From the NCBI GenBank assembly GCA_964482395.1, contig CAYZXK010000227.1, positions 1-9,718 of the forward strand: a DNA stretch of 9,718 nt, in the 5' to 3' direction. The notes under the pieces were generated by a model. It saw only the letters and a list, made by a program, of their open reading frames with translations. It searched no databases and was not told the origin of the DNA. Source of the DNA: CAYZXK01 sp964482395. Lineage in GTDB: Bacteria > Planctomycetota > Phycisphaerae > UBA1845 > Fen-1342. This document shows, in pieces, positions 6,943 through 9,718 of the stretch; the first letter of the stretch is position 1; the number at the start of each line of letters is the position of its first letter. The translations under genes were made by a program, and so were the position numbers.

Positions 6943-6972
6943 AGTATACAAAGGCTCGGAATGGGAGGTTAG
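6943..6972 (-). promoter_or_regulatory. Possible promoter of the GH116-PD40-panC-lgt cluster
   Basis: The minus strand reads TTTGTATACTCCC, with TATACT (6948-6943) as a 5/6 match to the -10 box. It sits in one of the few AT-richer spots upstream of the glycosidase gene. The best -35 match at an 18-base spacing is CTAACC (6972-6967), only 3/6, so an activator or an alternative sigma factor would be needed if this is real. Transcription would start near 6936, giving a leader of about 50 bases that includes the imperfect palindrome at 6920-6940 and the GGGAG ribosome-binding site. Confidence 0.3.
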
Positions 6973-7180
6973 CCGCCGGGCGGCAAAAGGCGCCGGTTCC
7001 AGGTGGAGTGCGGCTGGAGTCAGGCGGTACTGCGGCCGTAACGCCGGCTTGTTTGTTCCGCCTTCGCGATCGGCGAGCCGCCCGGTTGACTGGTGCCTTG
7101 CGGCCCGGGACCTGCGGCGAGGGCTCTGATAGGCTGCGGTTTCAGCGAGGGGTCGGGCGGGTCGATAAGCCGAAGCTCGC

Positions 7181-7227
7181 GGTACGCACCGTTGGTGCCG
7201 GACCTGGTGCCTGGCGACCGGCTCGCC
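7181..7227 (-). terminator. Hairpin pair just downstream of gdh (possible transcript end)
   Basis: Eleven bases past the gdh stop, the minus strand can form GGCGA-gccgg-TCGCC (7227-7213). This is followed by GCACC-aac-GGTGC (7198-7186), extendable by an outer GGT/ACC pair across an internal loop (7204-7181). Both are compact GC stems placed where an intrinsic terminator would sit, and gdh appears to be a stand-alone unit. Neither is followed by a run of T, so classical rho-independent termination is not shown. They may instead stabilise the 3' end, or be chance structures in GC-rich DNA. Confidence 0.25.
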
Positions 7228-7237
7228 GGGCGGCCGA

Positions 7238-8524
7238 CTACACCCAGCCGCGATCCTTGCAGGCCTGGGCTACCCGGGCGATGGCGATGGTGTAGGCCGC
7301 GTCGCGCATCGACAACTTTCGCTTGCGGGCGGTTTCGCTGACGTCGATGAATGCCGAGGTCATCATGACGTCCAGCTTGCCGAGCACTTCGTCCTTTTCC
7401 CAGTAATAGTTCATGTTGCTCTGGACCTGCTCGAGGTAGCTGCAAGTCACGCCGCCGGCATTCGCCAGGAAGTCCGGGATCACGAAGATGCCGCGTTCGT
7501 TCAGCACGTGGTCAGCGTCCGGCGTGGTGGGGCCGTTGGCACCCTCAGCGATCAGCTTGACGCGCTTGGAAATCCTGTGGACGTTGTCGGCGGTGATGGA
7601 GTGCTCCAGGGCCGCGGGGATCAGAATGTCCACGTCCTGCTCGATCCAGGCCTCGCCGGGCAGCCGCTGGTAGCCCAGGTCGACCGCCTTCTGTTTGTCA
7701 ATGCCGCCGAACCGGTCGGTGATGTTGCGCAGCTCAGCCAGGTCGATGCCGTCCTTCTTCAGATATGCGTAGGGCTGCTGGTCGGCCTGGTCCCAGCAGG
7801 AGACGCAGATCACGCGGCCGCCGACCTGGTGGTAGAGCTCGATGGCGTACTGGGCGACGTTGCCGAAGCCTTGCACGCTGGCGATGGTGTCCTGGGCCCG
7901 CAGGTTGAGCTGCTTGAGGGCCTCGCGCAAGGTGAAGACCACACCATAGCCGGTGGCCTCGGTCCGTCCCAGCGACCCTCCCATGCCCACCGGTTTGCCG
8001 GTGATGAACCCCGGATAACGGCCGCCATGGATGCGCTCATATTCGTCGAGCATCCACAACATATGCTGGGCGTTGGTCATCACATCCGGGGCCGGCACGT
8101 CCAGAACCGGCCCGACGTCACGGGCGACCGCTCGGACCCAGGCCCGGCAAAGCTGTTCCTGCTCGCGCAAGCTGAGGCTGTGGGGGGAGCAGATCACCCC
8201 GCCTTTGCTCCCGCCCAGGGGGATATTGACCACCGCGCATTTCCAGGTCATCCACATGGCCAGAGCCCGGACCGTGTCGATGGTTTCCTGGGGGTGAAAG
8301 CGAATTCCGCCTTTGCCTGGCCCGCGGGCGTCATTGTGTTGCACCCGGAAGCCGCGGAACACCTTGAAGCTGCCGTCGTCCATTCGGATCGGCAGGCTGA
8401 AGTGATACTCACGCATCGGCTGGCGCAGCAGATCTTTGGTGGCCTGGTCCAGACCGAGCTGGTCGGCAACCTTGTCGAACTGAGCCTGAGCCATCTGAAA
8501 GGGATTAAAAGGTTTGCTGCTCAT
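7238..8524 (-). CDS. gdh: Glutamate dehydrogenase
   Basis: This is a 428-residue cytosolic enzyme interconverting glutamate and 2-oxoglutarate plus ammonia with NAD(P)(H). In order from the ATG at 8524: substrate-domain motif GPGKGGIRFHP with Lys71; WMTWKCAVVNIPLGGSKGGV containing Lys95 and the catalytic Lys107; APDVMT with the catalytic-type Asp147; PVGMGGSLGRTEATGYGVV; the Rossmann motif GFGNVA (219-224); and LIAEGANGPTTPDAD with FLANAGGVTCSYLE toward the C-terminus. Length and order fit the roughly 420-residue hexameric family closely. After the second Rossmann strand it reads VSCWDQADQQPY rather than the usual 'VSDS.G', so cofactor preference cannot be read simply. A longer start at GTG 8539 exists, but AGGA at 8535-8532 lies seven bases before ATG 8524, which I prefer. 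The gene is isolated by more than 300 bases on each side and so is probably monocistronic. The family is certain. Confidence 0.96.
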   Translation of the reverse strand: MSSKPFNPFQMAQAQFDKVADQLGLDQATKDLLRQPMREYHFSLPIRMDDGSFKVFRGFRVQHNDARGPGKGGIRFHPQETIDTVRALAMWMTWKCAVVNIPLGGSKGGVICSPHSLSLREQEQLCRAWVRAVARDVGPVLDVPAPDVMTNAQHMLWMLDEYERIHGGRYPGFITGKPVGMGGSLGRTEATGYGVVFTLREALKQLNLRAQDTIASVQGFGNVAQYAIELYHQVGGRVICVSCWDQADQQPYAYLKKDGIDLAELRNITDRFGGIDKQKAVDLGYQRLPGEAWIEQDVDILIPAALEHSITADNVHRISKRVKLIAEGANGPTTPDADHVLNERGIFVIPDFLANAGGVTCSYLEQVQSNMNYYWEKDEVLGKLDVMMTSAFIDVSETARKRKLSMRDAAYTIAIARVAQACKDRGWV

Positions 8525-8531
8525 CACGTAT

Positions 8532-8535
8532 TCCT
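8532..8535 (-). promoter_or_regulatory. Ribosome-binding site deciding the gdh start
   Basis: AGGA on the minus strand, seven bases upstream of ATG 8524. It lies inside the reading frame of a start at GTG 8539 and is only four bases from GTG 8527, so it fits only the ATG well. The N-terminus of glutamate dehydrogenase should therefore read MSSKPFNPF. Confidence 0.6.
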
Positions 8536-8603
8536 GCACGGCCGGGCAGTGCTGCCCCAGTTCATGCCCCGGGGTACCGGCGGCGTCGAGAACCGAAAAT
8601 CAA

Positions 8604-8632
8604 AGCCTAAACTCCAGCGGCTGGAAGGTCAA
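8604..8632 (-). promoter_or_regulatory. Candidate gdh promoter
   Basis: The minus strand has TTGACC (8632-8627, 5/6 to the -35 consensus), a 17-base spacer, and TAGGCT (8609-8604, 3/6 to the -10 consensus). Transcription would start near 8597 and leave a leader of about 73 bases before ATG 8524. The spacer contains the perfect short palindrome CCAGC-c-GCTGG (8624-8614), which could be an operator half-site arrangement but is short enough to be chance. The strong -35 and exact spacing are the main support; the weak -10 keeps confidence low. Confidence 0.33.
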
Positions 8633-8842
8633 GGACGGTCCGAACCGCGGAAGCCCCGGGGCGTCGATCGGAACCGCCCCCACCCTTTTCCGACGTAGGT
8701 CCTTGATGTTCAGAATGTTACGGTCGGTGCTGGCGATGGAGGCGGGCAGGGGCGAATGCCGTTACCTTGAGCCCGGCCTTTCGGGCGGTTCGGCAAAATG
8801 AGCGACCGCCGAATTAACGACCGTGGGACGGCAGGTGGCCGG

Positions 8843-9718
8843 TCACTGCCACCGGGCGGTAGCGGTTTGTCCGACACGGGAGGCGGCCAGCATTTCCCGC
8901 AACGCGTCCTGCACCGAGTGAGTCGGCTGCCAGCCGACCTGCTCGCGGAGCTTGGTGCTGTCCCCGCAAAGCACGGGTGCGTAGCCTTCGCTGTCGGCGG
9001 GTCCGGCCTGGGTCAGGCGAACCTGTAGGCCGCATTCTGACAGCAGAGCTTCAACGGCTTCGCGACAGGTCATGGTGTGGCCGGAGCAGATGTTGTAAAC
9101 CTCGCCCGGCCGGCCGTTCTCGATCAGTTTCAGGTACGCCGCCGCCACGTCCTGAACGTGCAGCAGATCACGGCGAGATGAGAGGTCAGGCAGGCGGAGC
9201 TCATCCCCATTCCCGCTTGGATCCCACTCCGCAATTCGCCGGGCGGCTGCCGCCAACAGGAACCGCTGCGGCTGGCCGCTGCCCAGGTAATGGAACGGGC
9301 GGGCGATAATTACGTTGAGTCCATAATGGCGCATGAATACCCGGGCCACCTCCTCTGCTTCCCACTTGAACGATCCATAGACGCTGATCGGCTGAGCGGG
9401 AGTGCTTTCAGGGACCGGGTTTCCGTCCTGGCCGGCCAGTCCGTAGACCTCGCAAGAGCTGGCCATTAGCAGCCTGGCCGCAGGGGCGATTCGGCGTACG
9501 GCGTCGAGGATGTTCGCCCAGGCGCCGACAATTGACTGGTGTGCGGCAAGCGGATCAGTGGCCGCTTCCGATGGATGAGAGACGCCGGCCAGGTGAATTA
9601 GCGCGTCAGGCCGGCTGAGGCCTATGATTCGTCCGACGTTGATAGCGTCGGCGACGTCGCAGACGAAGGCTCGGTAGCCTTCGCGTTCGTAGGCGAGTTT
9701 TCGTGCGCGATTACGAAC
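8843..9718 (-). CDS. NAD(P)-dependent nucleotide-sugar reductase/epimerase (extended SDR), 5'-truncated by the window
   Basis: At least 291 residues of an extended short-chain dehydrogenase are visible. The frame is open to the window edge, so the gene does not start at the internal ATG 9466; the N-terminal GxxGxxG nucleotide site lies outside. Numbering from the edge: LIHLAGVSHPSEA (40-52) is the 'HLAA' strand, ASSCEVYG (86-93) the active-site Ser strand, and YGSFK (114-118) the catalytic YxxxK. These are followed by ARPFHYLGSGQPQRF, RRDLLHVQDVAAAYLKLIE, GRPGEVYNICSG and WQPTHSVQDALREML. The GxGQ.PRF and RD...V.DVA.AY motifs most resemble GDP-4-keto-6-deoxymannose reductase (Rmd) and GDP-mannose dehydratase relatives, which make deoxyhexoses such as rhamnose for surface polysaccharides. 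The exact substrate cannot be fixed from sequence alone; a UDP-sugar epimerase is the main alternative. A cytosolic soluble enzyme is expected. Confidence 0.88.
   Translation of the reverse strand, partial: VRNRARKLAYEREGYRAFVCDVADAINVGRIIGLSRPDALIHLAGVSHPSEAATDPLAAHQSIVGAWANILDAVRRIAPAARLLMASSCEVYGLAGQDGNPVPESTPAQPISVYGSFKWEAEEVARVFMRHYGLNVIIARPFHYLGSGQPQRFLLAAAARRIAEWDPSGNGDELRLPDLSSRRDLLHVQDVAAAYLKLIENGRPGEVYNICSGHTMTCREAVEALLSECGLQVRLTQAGPADSEGYAPVLCGDSTKLREQVGWQPTHSVQDALREMLAASRVGQTATARWQ

Larger units (their letters stand above)
6885..7237. other. Non-coding spacer between gdh and the glycosidase gene
   Basis: This 353-base stretch contains no gene I can support. Open frames cross it on both strands, but their translations are Arg/Gly/Pro-rich and lack any family motif, as expected by chance in GC-rich DNA. 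One minus-strand frame runs about 70 codons past the gdh stop to 7020; it begins inside gdh out of frame and has no start signal of its own. The left part holds the leader and possible promoter of the glycosidase cluster. The right part holds hairpins next to gdh. I see no tRNA-like or riboswitch-like fold and no repeat array in it. Confidence 0.6.
8525..8842. other. Non-coding spacer between the SDR gene and gdh
   Basis: This 318-base spacer has no supportable gene on either strand. Its right end, just past the SDR stop, can form two alternative minus-strand hairpins: GGCGGT/ACCGCC (8810-8805 with 8789-8784, 15-base loop), competing with GCCCG-aaaggc-CGGGC (8786-8771). Neither has a T-run after it, so termination is possible but not demonstrated. 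The left part carries the candidate gdh promoter at 8632-8604 and a leader of about 70 bases. I looked for a tRNA cloverleaf and found none. Confidence 0.5.

Noticed and set aside
7020..7237. Minus-strand open frame continuing past the gdh stop, considered as a frameshifted gdh tail or small gene
   Set aside because: gdh ends at its normal C-terminus (ACKDRGWV). The frame lacks a start and ribosome-binding site in the spacer and shows no recognisable protein motif.
6390..7295. Plus-strand open frame of about 300 codons spanning the glycosidase 5' end and the spacer
   Set aside because: It is mostly antisense to the signal and N-terminal domain of the glycosidase, with no motif and no upstream ribosome-binding site seen.
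7508..8698. Long plus-strand open frame (396 codons) opposite gdh
   Set aside because: It is the antisense shadow of a certain glutamate dehydrogenase. Its translation has no family motif, and such frames are common opposite GC-rich genes.

Overview
The window is a GC-rich bacterial chromosome segment in which every gene I can support lies on the minus strand, so it reads from right to left. The mix suggests a planctomycete, perhaps of the Phycisphaerae type. It includes a DUF1844 protein, an Lgt with a long inserted extracytoplasmic loop, a secreted GH116/DUF608 glycosidase, a PD40 beta-propeller protein, and a glutamate dehydrogenase with a 'VSCWDQ' segment after its Rossmann glycine motif. 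This placement is an inference from family flavour and base composition; no rRNA or other marker gene is present.

Layout in the direction of transcription: (1) 9718-8843, an extended-SDR nucleotide-sugar reductase/epimerase whose N-terminus is cut off by the window edge. (2) 8842-8525, a 318-base spacer with weak hairpins and a candidate promoter. (3) 8524-7238, glutamate dehydrogenase, apparently a single-gene unit. (4) 7237-6885, a 353-base non-coding spacer with hairpins just past gdh and a possible -10 element before the next gene. (5) A tight cluster: a large exported GH116-like glycosidase (6884-3744), a PD40/TolB-like propeller protein (3688-2558), pantoate--beta-alanine ligase PanC (2544-1675) and prolipoprotein diacylglyceryl transferase Lgt (1663-611). 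The gaps are 55, 13 and 11 bases, and the Lgt ribosome-binding site overlaps the panC stop codon, so at least PD40-panC-lgt look co-transcribed. (6) After a 152-base gap with a good sigma70-like promoter comes a small DUF1844 protein (458-63). Positions 1-62 hold no supportable gene.

Functionally this is mostly ordinary chromosome: nitrogen metabolism (gdh), coenzyme A biosynthesis (panC), lipoprotein maturation (lgt), surface-sugar synthesis (SDR) and a probable extracytoplasmic glycan-degrading enzyme with a propeller partner. The glycosidase may be a lipoprotein and so a client of the Lgt encoded in the same cluster, but its lipobox is not canonical. I see no mobile element, CRISPR array, tRNA or rRNA, and no convincing new defence or mobile system. 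The most interesting item is the glycosidase architecture. A GH116 N-terminal domain is interrupted by a roughly 155-residue beta-sandwich-like module resembling those found with GH32 levanases, and the catalytic domain has a His where characterised GH116 enzymes have a conserved Asp.
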